A stretch of 6,612 bases of DNA from Hadesarchaea archaeon (GCA_014361095.1 JACIWF010000065.1:1-6612); one strand, 5' to 3'; shown: positions 1-6,239, counted from the stretch's first letter. The notes: a model not told the origin generated them from the letters alone. Translations and numbers: made by a program.

Positions 1-390
1 GCCCAATAAAAGTGATATCATTAAAACAAGGGTGGTTATGGAACAGCTACCAATAATTATTCTAACTGCCTGTGTTTTTTTGTTTTCTACATCAGGGCGA
101 TAAAAGTCTGTTTTTCTCCTTTTGAAAAACTTACGAGAAAACTTTGAACCTTTACCCAGCGAACCTGAATTTGTTATATCGTCCCATAATAGATCGTTTG
201 TATTTTCCAAGTTCGAAACTCGATCCGGAACCTGAATTATCTCAGAAGCATCGCTTTTTTTGGTTAACGATATCGATCGACGCACTGAAGATGGAACTTT
301 CTGAAACGATTCACCCACACTGAAAACCCTATTTCCAACCGCCGAAAAAATCTTCACCAAGCCTTTATTTTTGGACCCTCTTTTTGACAT
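1..390 (-). CDS. Partial membrane-associated protein downstream of the secretion ATPase (N-terminal 130 residues)
   Basis: An uninterrupted reading frame runs from an ATG at 390 off the left edge, so only the first 130 residues are visible. Residues 1-107 are hydrophilic and rich in Ser and Lys/Arg. A strongly basic patch at about 82-99 (SKFSRKFFKRRK) is followed by a hydrophobic stretch at about 109-130 (IIIGSCSITTLVLMISLLLG) that looks like a first transmembrane helix. By the positive-inside rule the N-terminus would be cytosolic. The ATG lies 16 nt after the stop of the secretion ATPase on the same strand, so the two are probably one operon. In archaeal pilus and archaellum loci the ATPase gene is commonly followed by a TadC/ArlJ-type platform membrane protein, and that is the leading guess from context; no family motif is visible. 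GGTGAC directly abuts the ATG, closer than a normal Shine-Dalgarno. That the gene is real is fairly likely; its function is open. Confidence 0.6.
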   Translation of the reverse strand, partial: MSKRGSKNKGLVKIFSAVGNRVFSVGESFQKVPSSVRRSISLTKKSDASEIIQVPDRVSNLENTNDLLWDDITNSGSLGKGSKFSRKFFKRRKTDFYRPDVENKKTQAVRIIIGSCSITTLVLMISLLLG

Positions 391-406
391 GTCACCACAG
401 TTAACA

Positions 407-2098
407 TCAAGATTTTTTTAATTCGATTTTATTCAGCACTGCATTAGGATCCCGATAATATTCTTGAATTATCTTGCCCACTTCGAAAACGTCCCGAAGA
501 CCCTCGCGCTTCATCCAAGCTAGAACTTTCTCTCTCCTCCTCAGCTCATCCTCAATTTCTCCCCCGCTGACTCCGCTGAACTCGGCAATCATCCTCTTTA
601 TTCTTATCGGCACGCCCGTAGGCTCAACAGTATCAGTTTTTGGGTTCCATCTGAAAATTCGGCTAAGTTGTGGCTTTCCATCAAATCCGGTAATCTCGGC
701 TACCTCGGTGACCCGGCGAATCTGGCCCCTCTGTCTATGATAAATGCGTTGTTGCATGATGATGACATCCAGAGCGCTAATCATCATATAGGGTACGCTC
801 ATTGGCGGTTCCGTCAATCTGGCAATAGTTTCCATTGCGCTGTTGGCATGCACAGTACCCATACATCCATCATGTCCAGTGTTCATAGCGGTGAACATCG
901 TCCTCGCTTCTGGACCCCTGACCTCACCAACAATCATCCTGTCCGGTCTCATCCTAAGCGCATTCTTGACCAGATCATCCATCGTTATCTCTCCGCGCCC
1001 TTCGACATTCGGCGGTCTGGTCTCCAACCTTATCCAATGCTTATGGGGAAGCTGTAGTTCGGCTGTGTCCTCGATGGAGATTATCCTCTCCCTTTCCGGA
1101 ATAAAATTCGTGGCACAGTTCAGCGTCGTGGTCTTTCCAGACCCAGTCCCCCCTGCTATCAAAATATTGGCTGGCTTTACGCCCAGCCCATCCACTATCA
1201 ACCACAGAAAGGCAGCAAAATTTAATGACATGGTGCCATAATCAAGGATGTCTAAGATCGTTAACGGGTCCCTTCTAAATTTCCGTATCGATATAGTCGG
1301 GCCATCTATAGAAACCGGAGGTATTGTTGCATTGACCCTGCTCCCATCCGGCAGTCTTGCATCAAGCAGGGGCGACTGGTGATCTATGCGCCTGCCAACC
1401 ACCCGGGCCATTTTATCTATCAAATACTTGATAGCTTTCTCGTCTCTGAAAACTATGTTTGTGAAACACATTCCGTATTTACGATGATAAACATAAACGG
1501 GCTTGTTAACGCCTATGACCATGATGTCCTCAAGCTTGTCATCGGCTAGGAGTGGATCAAGCATCCCATATCCCAGCATTTCCCTAACGGCGAGTTCTCC
1601 AAGCTGCTGAAAGCGTCCTGATGTAATTTTAACCCCTCTGCTCTCCCGCTCTATTATTTTCAAGACTTCTTGGGTAAACGTGCGCTGCCGTTTTGCTGGA
1701 TCCGGTATTCGCTCCGGGTTTATCTTTATCTCCTCGGCAGCGATGTCTTTAACTATTTCAAGGAGTCGCTGCTCCTCGCTAGTGATCTCAGGCATTTTTA
1801 CCCTGTAAAAGACCAATGGTTGCCCCTCTGCCAATACTATTTCCACCTGTCCATAACTTTCCAAAACCTTTTCCCGAAAGGTGGCTCCTTTAGCCAAGGT
1901 GACGGGATGGCTAAAAACCGGATTTTTTTTGCCTTTCACGCCCTCACTTTTTCTCTTCAACTTGCCGGTGGCGTTGGTTTCTATTTTTACATCGTGGGAA
2001 AGGGAACTTGGTGAATCTCTTTCTGCAGAATGATTCACCATTTTCTTCAAAATAGCTCGGCTGATACCGTGGGCCAGGCTTTTGGATGATCTTGACAC
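407..2098 (-). CDS. Archaeal type II/IV secretion (pilus/archaellum-like) ATPase, VirB11/GspE family
   Basis: A 563-residue cytosolic motor ATPase that would power assembly of an archaeal type IV pilus-like filament or a secretion system. Residues 1-70 are a basic, Ser-rich, apparently unstructured extension. About 100-290 is the N-terminal domain typical of archaeal members (GYGMLDPLLADDKLEDIMV at 176-194, then SPLLDARLPDGSRVNATIPP at 242-261). The RecA-like core has Walker A GGTGSGKT at 316-323 (Lys322), an Asp box with Glu343-Asp344, Walker B RMIVGE at 387-392 and a His box HDGCMGTVHAN at 409-419. All catalytic motifs are intact. The start is a GTG; an in-frame TAA lies 15 nt upstream, so the frame cannot extend far. 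There is no Shine-Dalgarno, but a TATA-like box is centred about 25 nt upstream, which fits a leaderless mRNA. Met20 is an alternative start. The next gene on this strand, partly visible, is probably co-transcribed. The family is clear; which filament it serves (pilus, adhesin, archaellum-like) cannot be told. Confidence 0.93.
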   Translation of the reverse strand: MSRSSKSLAHGISRAILKKMVNHSAERDSPSSLSHDVKIETNATGKLKRKSEGVKGKKNPVFSHPVTLAKGATFREKVLESYGQVEIVLAEGQPLVFYRVKMPEITSEEQRLLEIVKDIAAEEIKINPERIPDPAKRQRTFTQEVLKIIERESRGVKITSGRFQQLGELAVREMLGYGMLDPLLADDKLEDIMVIGVNKPVYVYHRKYGMCFTNIVFRDEKAIKYLIDKMARVVGRRIDHQSPLLDARLPDGSRVNATIPPVSIDGPTISIRKFRRDPLTILDILDYGTMSLNFAAFLWLIVDGLGVKPANILIAGGTGSGKTTTLNCATNFIPERERIISIEDTAELQLPHKHWIRLETRPPNVEGRGEITMDDLVKNALRMRPDRMIVGEVRGPEARTMFTAMNTGHDGCMGTVHANSAMETIARLTEPPMSVPYMMISALDVIIMQQRIYHRQRGQIRRVTEVAEITGFDGKPQLSRIFRWNPKTDTVEPTGVPIRIKRMIAEFSGVSGGEIEDELRRREKVLAWMKREGLRDVFEVGKIIQEYYRDPNAVLNKIELKKS

Positions 2099-2109
2099 GG
2101 GCAGACCAT

Positions 2110-2119
2110 CTTACGTAAG
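2110..2119. promoter_or_regulatory. Perfect 10-bp palindrome in the ATPase core promoter
   Basis: CTTACGTAAG is a perfect palindrome lying between the ATPase TATA-like box and its GTG start, where a dimeric repressor could block transcription. The symmetry does not extend to the flanking bases. One such site in about 100 bp can arise by chance, so operator function is only a suggestion. Confidence 0.2.
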
Positions 2120-2126
2120 TTATAAA
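2120..2126 (-). promoter_or_regulatory. TATA-like box for the secretion ATPase (leaderless)
   Basis: On the minus strand the sequence reads CGCATTTATAACTT. The TTTATAA core is centred at 2123, about 25 nt from the GTG at 2098, which is the usual archaeal TATA-to-start distance. Transcription would therefore begin at or next to the start codon, consistent with the lack of a Shine-Dalgarno. No good BRE is seen upstream. The same AT-rich block read on the plus strand (TTATAAAT) could be a more distant promoter for the thermosome. Confidence 0.5.
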
Positions 2127-2159
2127 TGCGTTAAAAGGATTATTTATCAAACACTGAAA

Positions 2160-2172
2160 GTAAAGCTTAAAT
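2160..2172 (+). promoter_or_regulatory. Candidate BRE/TATA of the thermosome gene
   Basis: GTAAAG (BRE-like, purine-rich) is followed by CTTAAAT centred at 2169. Transcription would start near 2191-2195, leaving a leader of only about 12-16 nt that still carries the Shine-Dalgarno at its extreme 5' end. Other AT-rich boxes at 2120-2127 and 2140-2147 are alternatives and would give longer leaders. No known archaeal heat-shock operator was recognised here. Confidence 0.4.
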
Positions 2173-2192
2173 CTAAAAACAATGGTAAAAAT

Positions 2193-2199
2193 AGGAGGG
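2193..2199 (+). promoter_or_regulatory. Strong Shine-Dalgarno of the thermosome gene
   Basis: AGGAGGG sits 7 nt before the ATG at 2207 and is strongly complementary to the 3' end of archaeal 16S rRNA. It fixes the thermosome start and contrasts with the ATPase and AMP phosphorylase genes in this window, which lack a clear site. Confidence 0.85.
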
Positions 2200-2206
2200 C
2201 GATATT

Positions 2207-3844
2207 ATGAGTGCACTAGGAGGTAAGCCGGTACTCGTGCTGCCAGAAGGTACCCGAAGACTAATCGGGCGTGATGCCCAAAGGATGAATATACTTGCGG
2301 CCCGGGTTATCGGTGAAGCAGTTAGAACCACCCTGGGCCCACGTGGCATGGATAAAATGTTAGTTGACAGTCTGGGCGACGTCGTAATAACCAACGACGG
2401 CGTCACCATATTAAAAGAAATGGAAGTAGAGCACCCTGCAGCGAAAATGATGGTGGAGGTCGCCAAGACCCAAGACGAACAGGTGGGCGATGGAACTACA
2501 ACCGCCGTCGTCATTGCAGGGGAGCTATTGCACGAAGCCGAACGCCTCTTAGATCAGTCGATACATCCAACGGTCATCGCGGGCGGCTACCGGCTTGCCG
2601 CTGAAAAGGCCCAGCAGATTCTGGAAAGCATCGCTGAACCGCTGAAAATCAGCGACGACGAAATACTAAAGAAGATAGCTATGACGGCAATGAGCGGCAA
2701 AAAGGCCGAGGGTTCGAGGGAAAAGCTGGCCGACCTAGTTGTGAAAGCGGTGAAACAGATAGTTGATAAAACAGATGGTGGCTACATTGCCGACATTGAC
2801 TATATCGGTGTGGAGAAAAAGCCAGGAGAGAGCACCGAGGACTCTAAGCTGATTCATGGCGTAATCTTGGACAAGGAGAGGGTTCACCCAGGAATGCCAA
2901 AGAGGGTCAAAAACGCAAAAATAGCCCTTCTCGACTGCGCTTTGGAAATTGAAAAGACCGAAACTGACGCTGAAATCAGAATAACAAGCCCGGATCAGCT
3001 CAAGGCATTCATGAACGAGGAGGAGTCCATACTCAAGGGCATGGTCGATAAGATCGCAGCCACCGGAGCAAACGTCATCATCTGTCAGAAAGGCATAGAT
3101 GACTTGGCCCAGCACTATCTCGCCAAGGCGGGAATATATGCGGTGAGGCGGGCAAAGAAGTCAGACATGGAGAAACTTGCCCGCGCGACCGGAGGCAAGG
3201 TTGTTACCAATCTGGATGATCTTACAGCAAATGACCTTGGTTACGCCAGCTTGGTGGAAGAAAGAAAAATCGGCGACGACAAGATGACATTCGTTGAGGG
3301 CTGCAAAGACCCCAAAGCAGTTAGCATTCTTGTCAGAGGTGGAACAGAGCACGTCGTGGATGAGGTAGAAAGAGCTGTGCATGACGCCCTCTGTGTTGTC
3401 GGTGCAGCCATTGAAGATGGGAAATATGTCGTGGGCGGCGGCGCACCTGAAATCGAGCTGGCCAAGCAGCTAAGGGAATACTCTGAAACCGTCGGAGGCA
3501 GAGAAGCTCTAGCCATTAATGCCTTTGCCAACGCTGTCGAATCGATACCTAGAACGCTGGCCGAAAACGCCGGGCTTGACAGTATCGACATTCTGGTCGA
3601 ACTAAGAGCCAAACATGAAAAACCTGATGGTAAATATCTTGGCATCGACGCCTATAAAGGAATAGTCGACATGTGTAAGGAAGGCGTCATTGAACCGCTA
3701 AGGTCAAAGACTCAAGCAATCAAATCAGCCAGCGAAGCTGCAATAATGATACTGAGAATCGATGATGTCATCGCTGCCTCAAAGCGTGAGATCTCTCCAC
3801 CTAGAGGACCAAGCAAAGAAGGCGAAGAAGAAATCGGCGAGTAA
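2207..3844 (+). CDS. ths: Thermosome subunit (group II chaperonin, CCT/TCP-1 family)
   Basis: A 545-residue subunit of the cytosolic double-ring archaeal chaperonin that folds proteins by ATP-driven closure of a built-in lid. The equatorial nucleotide-binding elements are present: TLGPRGMDKM at 42-51, NDGVTIL at 63-69, GDGTTT at 95-100, and VVGGGAPE at 408-415. Asp393 in ERAVHDAL matches the catalytic aspartate of the family. The intermediate domain includes AMTAMSGK (158-165). The apical domain spans about 215-365, and its helical protrusion that forms the lid is near 248-283. Length is normal for the family. The C-terminus ends in a short Pro/Gly then acidic tail (PPRGPSKEGEEEIGE) and lacks the Gly-Gly-Met repeat common in thermosomes. 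A strong Shine-Dalgarno supports the ATG. The gene is divergent from the secretion ATPase and convergent with pdaD, 5 nt away. Whether other subunits exist elsewhere, and so whether the ring is homo- or hetero-oligomeric, cannot be seen. Confidence 0.98.
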   Translation: MSALGGKPVLVLPEGTRRLIGRDAQRMNILAARVIGEAVRTTLGPRGMDKMLVDSLGDVVITNDGVTILKEMEVEHPAAKMMVEVAKTQDEQVGDGTTTAVVIAGELLHEAERLLDQSIHPTVIAGGYRLAAEKAQQILESIAEPLKISDDEILKKIAMTAMSGKKAEGSREKLADLVVKAVKQIVDKTDGGYIADIDYIGVEKKPGESTEDSKLIHGVILDKERVHPGMPKRVKNAKIALLDCALEIEKTETDAEIRITSPDQLKAFMNEEESILKGMVDKIAATGANVIICQKGIDDLAQHYLAKAGIYAVRRAKKSDMEKLARATGGKVVTNLDDLTANDLGYASLVEERKIGDDKMTFVEGCKDPKAVSILVRGGTEHVVDEVERAVHDALCVVGAAIEDGKYVVGGGAPEIELAKQLREYSETVGGREALAINAFANAVESIPRTLAENAGLDSIDILVELRAKHEKPDGKYLGIDAYKGIVDMCKEGVIEPLRSKTQAIKSASEAAIMILRIDDVIAASKREISPPRGPSKEGEEEIGE

Positions 3845-3849
3845 TAAAC

Positions 3850-4311
3850 CTATTTTATAAACACAACGGCGGCCAAGGCGGCACCGTGTTGCTCGACGAC
3901 GTGGCCTGCTGAAATCGAAGTTACTTTGGTAGGCTCAAGTCCTCTTCTTTCCATCATATACCTGACCATGTCCTCAGCCGTCCTTGCCGCCATCTTTTGA
4001 GTTATACCGATATCGTGGTACTCAGAAACCATGCCGTGCGATGTTTCACTGATCGCTATTCCAACTGCTGCGGCTATCTTCTGTCCTGGCGTCGAACTGC
4101 ATATCTTAGAAATGACCAAGGGAACTATTGTACCGGGCTCCAACTTCCTCCACTTGACTATCTTGCAGCCAACGGGCCAAATGCTAGATACTGGTACTAG
4201 GTTAAGCTCAGCGATACCGGCCTTTCTAAGCGCGTTGTCAAAGGCAACTAACTCAAACGGGCCGTCGGCGTCGCCTGCCACCAGCGCTGCTTCCTTTGGT
4301 ACCTCCCACAT
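3850..4311 (-). CDS. pdaD: Pyruvoyl-dependent arginine decarboxylase proenzyme
   Basis: A 153-residue proenzyme that decarboxylates arginine to agmatine, the archaeal entry to polyamines and the precursor of agmatidine on tRNA-Ile2. It should self-cleave between Ser42 and Ser43 in NLVPVSSIWP; Ser43 becomes the pyruvoyl cofactor at the start of the alpha chain, and residues 1-42 form the beta chain. From memory of the Methanocaldococcus jannaschii enzyme, the matching pieces include VAGDADG (11-17), AFDNAL (23-28), Asn37 before the cleavage site, Glu97 in SEYHDIG (the conserved active-site acid), and the C-terminal VEQHGAALAA (139-148). The protein is about 10 residues shorter at the N-terminus than the jannaschii one. 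A Trp follows the SSI motif where Leu or Met is more usual. The ATG begins 4 nt after the AMP phosphorylase stop, with GGTG 7 nt upstream inside that gene, so translation is probably coupled. Its 3' end converges on the thermosome. Confidence 0.95.
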   Translation of the reverse strand: MWEVPKEAALVAGDADGPFELVAFDNALRKAGIAELNLVPVSSIWPVGCKIVKWRKLEPGTIVPLVISKICSSTPGQKIAAAVGIAISETSHGMVSEYHDIGITQKMAARTAEDMVRYMMERRGLEPTKVTSISAGHVVEQHGAALAAVVFIK

Positions 4312-4315
4312 AACA

Positions 4316-5848
4316 TCACACCACTCTGGGTCGATGAGTTATCTTCTCCAACAACATTCCCTCAATCTTAAAAGGGAATTTGCGCCTTGCGATCTCCAAG
4401 GCTTCCTCAAGTTTGGACTCATGCTCTGCATAAATTTCAAAAAGCGGCTCTCCCTTATCAACTTTTCCCTCCTTCTTGCGTAACAGCACGACACCGGCGC
4501 CTTTGTCTCTTGGAGCGCCAGCCGCGCGTGCTATCTCGTTGACATTCTGATTATATATTTGAGTCACATAGCCGGAGTACGGAGCAACTACTACCTCCTT
4601 CTTATCGCCGATGGGGATATCCTCTGGTTTGATATCTGGATCTCCCCCTTGAGCGGCAATTATTTCGCGCATCTTTTGATAGGCCTTACCTGACCTTAAA
4701 ATCTCAAGCGCCATTTCCTTTCCCAGCCCGGCAGCCGCCGCACCACCAAGCTCCAGCATTATCGCAGCTAAGCTGGTAGCTTTCTCAACTAAGCTGCTCG
4801 GTCCCTTTCCTAAAAGAGTCTCCAGCGCCTCCTTGGCCTCAAGAGCAGGACCGACGTTGTGTCCCACCGGTTGGCCACCATATGTCACCGCCACCTCCAC
4901 CTGGACGCCCAACTTGTGCCCCAGCTCGATGAAATCATGAGCAAAGCTACGCGCCTCCTCGATGCTTTCAACCTTTGCTCCAGGTCCAGTAGGTATATCG
5001 ATCAGTATACTATCAACTCCTTCTGCCAATTTCTTCGACATCACGCTGGCCAGCAGTTGACATCTGGGGTCGATACCCAGTTGTCTCTCTGTGGAGATTA
5101 TGATATCATCAGCAGGAGCGAGGTTAACGGCACCACCCCAAGCCAAAACGCCTCCCACCTTGCTGGCGATTTTCTTTATCTCATCAATGCTGAGAGCCAC
5201 ATTCGCCAGCACTTCCATGACATCGGCTGTTCCGGCCGCGCTGGTGATCGCTCTGCTGCTGGTTTTAGGAACTATTATTCCCGACGCCGCAACTATTGGA
5301 ACCGTTATCAGAGCATACTTGTTCCCCGGAACACCGCCTATGCTGTGAACGTCAACGACATGTTCACGATCAAAATCAATTCTATCTCCAGTGTTCAACA
5401 TGTGTTGCGTCAGCGCGACTATCTCGTCCAGATCCATGCCCCTGATGAACTCGGAAACAACAAATGCCGTCATTTCTGTCGTGCTCAAGTTGCCATCGAC
5501 GACGTCACGGATGATGGTGCCTATCTCCTCATAGGTTAACTTTCCACCCATCATCTTCTTTTTAATCGATACAACCGATTGGGGGCGCGGTGCAATCTCA
5601 ACGTTCACCAGATCGCCCGATTTCAACGACAATGCCTCGGTAACCTCGCGAAAGGCACCAAGTTCACCCGGCTTAACCAATTTGTTGGTCTCGTTTGCAA
5701 TCGCGACAATCGTCTTTTTTTCCGTAATTAATCTGACCCTGTCGCCGGGGAAATGGCCGATCTCCTGGGAATCCATCTCATGGATCACGACGATATTGCG
5801 GCCGGTTTCCATGTCCAGCGGCTTGGCTTTGAGAGTTAGTTTTTTCAT
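4316..5848 (-). CDS. deoA: AMP phosphorylase (archaeal nucleoside-monophosphate phosphorylase, thymidine phosphorylase family)
   Basis: A 510-residue cytosolic enzyme that phosphorolyses AMP (also CMP and UMP in characterised homologues) to the free base and ribose 1,5-bisphosphate. In archaea the product passes through ribose-1,5-bisphosphate isomerase to type III RuBisCO; neither partner is in this window. In order: the archaeal N-terminal domain (about 1-85, starting MKKLTLKAKPLDMETGR), the alpha domain, the phosphate/glycine-rich DVHSIGGVPGNK (166-177), the family signature around SSRAITSAAGTADVMEVL (197-214), DIPTGPGAKV (284-293), and the C-terminal GYVTQIYNQN region (426 onward). I chose the ATG at 5848: it begins at the conserved family N-terminus, and a TATA-like box lies about 25 nt upstream. 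An in-frame TTG at 5893 would add 15 unlike residues and lies upstream of that box. pdaD follows after 4 nt. The N-terminal domain and sequence favour AMP over thymidine as substrate, by family knowledge. Confidence 0.95.
   Translation of the reverse strand: MKKLTLKAKPLDMETGRNIVVIHEMDSQEIGHFPGDRVRLITEKKTIVAIANETNKLVKPGELGAFREVTEALSLKSGDLVNVEIAPRPQSVVSIKKKMMGGKLTYEEIGTIIRDVVDGNLSTTEMTAFVVSEFIRGMDLDEIVALTQHMLNTGDRIDFDREHVVDVHSIGGVPGNKYALITVPIVAASGIIVPKTSSRAITSAAGTADVMEVLANVALSIDEIKKIASKVGGVLAWGGAVNLAPADDIIISTERQLGIDPRCQLLASVMSKKLAEGVDSILIDIPTGPGAKVESIEEARSFAHDFIELGHKLGVQVEVAVTYGGQPVGHNVGPALEAKEALETLLGKGPSSLVEKATSLAAIMLELGGAAAAGLGKEMALEILRSGKAYQKMREIIAAQGGDPDIKPEDIPIGDKKEVVVAPYSGYVTQIYNQNVNEIARAAGAPRDKGAGVVLLRKKEGKVDKGEPLFEIYAEHESKLEEALEIARRKFPFKIEGMLLEKITHRPRVV
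4319..4322 (-). promoter_or_regulatory. Shine-Dalgarno of pdaD inside the end of deoA
   Basis: GGTG on the minus strand lies in the last codons of the AMP phosphorylase gene, 7 nt before the pdaD ATG. The extended stretch GGTGTGAT resembles the archaeal anti-SD complement GGAGGTGAT. With a 4-nt gap between stop and start, this supports translation of pdaD by ribosomes finishing deoA. Confidence 0.5.
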
Positions 5849-5869
5849 GGCACCAGAATTTTTTATGCC

Positions 5870-5876
5870 ATTTAAA
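5870..5876 (-). promoter_or_regulatory. TATA-like box of the deoA-pdaD operon (leaderless)
   Basis: On the minus strand CCTTTAAATGG contains a TTTAAAT core centred at 5873, about 25 nt from the ATG at 5848. This predicts transcription starting at or beside the start codon and argues against the upstream TTG at 5893. No properly spaced Shine-Dalgarno is present; GGTG is only 2 nt from the ATG. Confidence 0.5.
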
Positions 5877-5878
5877 GG

Positions 5879-5885
5879 CTTAAAC
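5879..5885 (+). promoter_or_regulatory. Candidate TATA-like box of the DUF1805 gene
   Basis: CTTAAAC, preceded by the purine-rich AAAGG, is centred at 5882 and would start transcription near 5908, about 6 nt before the ATG at 5914. The adjacent TTTAAAG at 5871-5877 is an alternative with a start near 5900. Both overlap or abut the divergent deoA box, so the two promoters probably share or compete for TBP/TFB binding. Confidence 0.35.
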
Positions 5886-5913
5886 GTTTTCAAACTAATT
5901 ATGAACCGATTCT

Positions 5914-6204
5914 ATGATAAAAATTGAGGAGCTAACTTTGGAAAACAAAAAAATTTACGGAGTAGTCGCAGATCTACCCAAGGCTCCGCTGGTAGCATTA
6001 ATTGCTCCAAAGGGATACATAATGTGCGGCTATTTGAACCTAGGAACGGCGGAAGGGTTGGGCCAGGTAGCTGCAATCGTTACAGGAGTTAGGAATATAG
6101 AAGATATGCTAAATAAAAAAATTTCAGCATCAACTAGTCAAGCTAAAGTTCTGGGAATTAATGAAGGCATGCCTGTAAAAGAAGCTATTAAAAAATTAAT
6201 CTAG
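5914..6204 (+). CDS. DUF1805 (YunC-like) domain protein, function unknown
   Basis: A 96-residue single-domain protein that I recognise as DUF1805 (COG3377, related to Bacillus subtilis YunC), a small conserved family in archaea and some bacteria without an established function. The family hallmark is APKGYIMCGYLN at 31-42 with Cys38, followed by a Gly/Ala-rich stretch (LGTAEGLGQVAAIVTGV, 43-59) and a short helical segment NIEDMLNKKI (61-70). There is no signal peptide and no convincing membrane helix, so it should be cytosolic. The ATG has no Shine-Dalgarno, and the leader is likely very short or absent. The gene diverges from the AMP phosphorylase operon across 65 bp and converges on trpF. 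Its codons are visibly richer in A/T than those of the thermosome or deoA. The divergent placement suggests possible co-regulation with deoA-pdaD but proves nothing about function. Confidence 0.88.
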   Translation: MIKIEELTLENKKIYGVVADLPKAPLVALIAPKGYIMCGYLNLGTAEGLGQVAAIVTGVRNIEDMLNKKISASTSQAKVLGINEGMPVKEAIKKLI

Positions 6205-6234
6205 GTTCTGAAAACCTCTGTTGCTGTTGAAGGT

Positions 6235-6239
6235 AAAAA
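6235..6239 (-). terminator. Possible T-run terminator after trpF
   Basis: Minus-strand ATTTTTACC gives a T5 run 9-13 nt past the trpF stop. Archaeal termination often uses short T-runs without a hairpin, but five Ts in AT-rich DNA is weak evidence. Confidence 0.3.

Noticed and set aside
474..1241. Overlapping plus-strand open frames antisense to the secretion ATPase
   Set aside because: They mirror a gene with all catalytic motifs intact, overlap one another in different frames, and resemble no known protein.
1944..2150. A 68-codon minus-strand frame beginning upstream of the ATPase start
   Set aside because: It overlaps the ATPase N-terminus in another frame, covers the promoter box, and has no protein-like features.
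2735..3645. Minus-strand open frames inside the thermosome gene
   Set aside because: They are antisense shadows of a well-conserved chaperonin, with Ser/Leu/Cys-rich composition from the reverse complement and no start signals.
3810..3849. Pyrimidine-rich minus-strand stretch just past the pdaD stop, considered as a terminator
   Set aside because: It is simply the complement of the Glu/Lys codons (GAAGAAGAA) of the thermosome tail and lacks a clean T-run; it may help termination, but the coding explanation suffices.
4859..5539. A 226-codon open frame on the plus strand inside the AMP phosphorylase gene
   Set aside because: It is wholly antisense to a clearly recognised enzyme, has no recognisable domain, no promoter or Shine-Dalgarno, and a composition expected of the complement of a coding gene.
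6203..6217. Small inverted repeat AGGTT/AACCT at the DUF1805 stop
   Set aside because: The 5-bp stem is within chance expectation and is not followed directly by a T-run.
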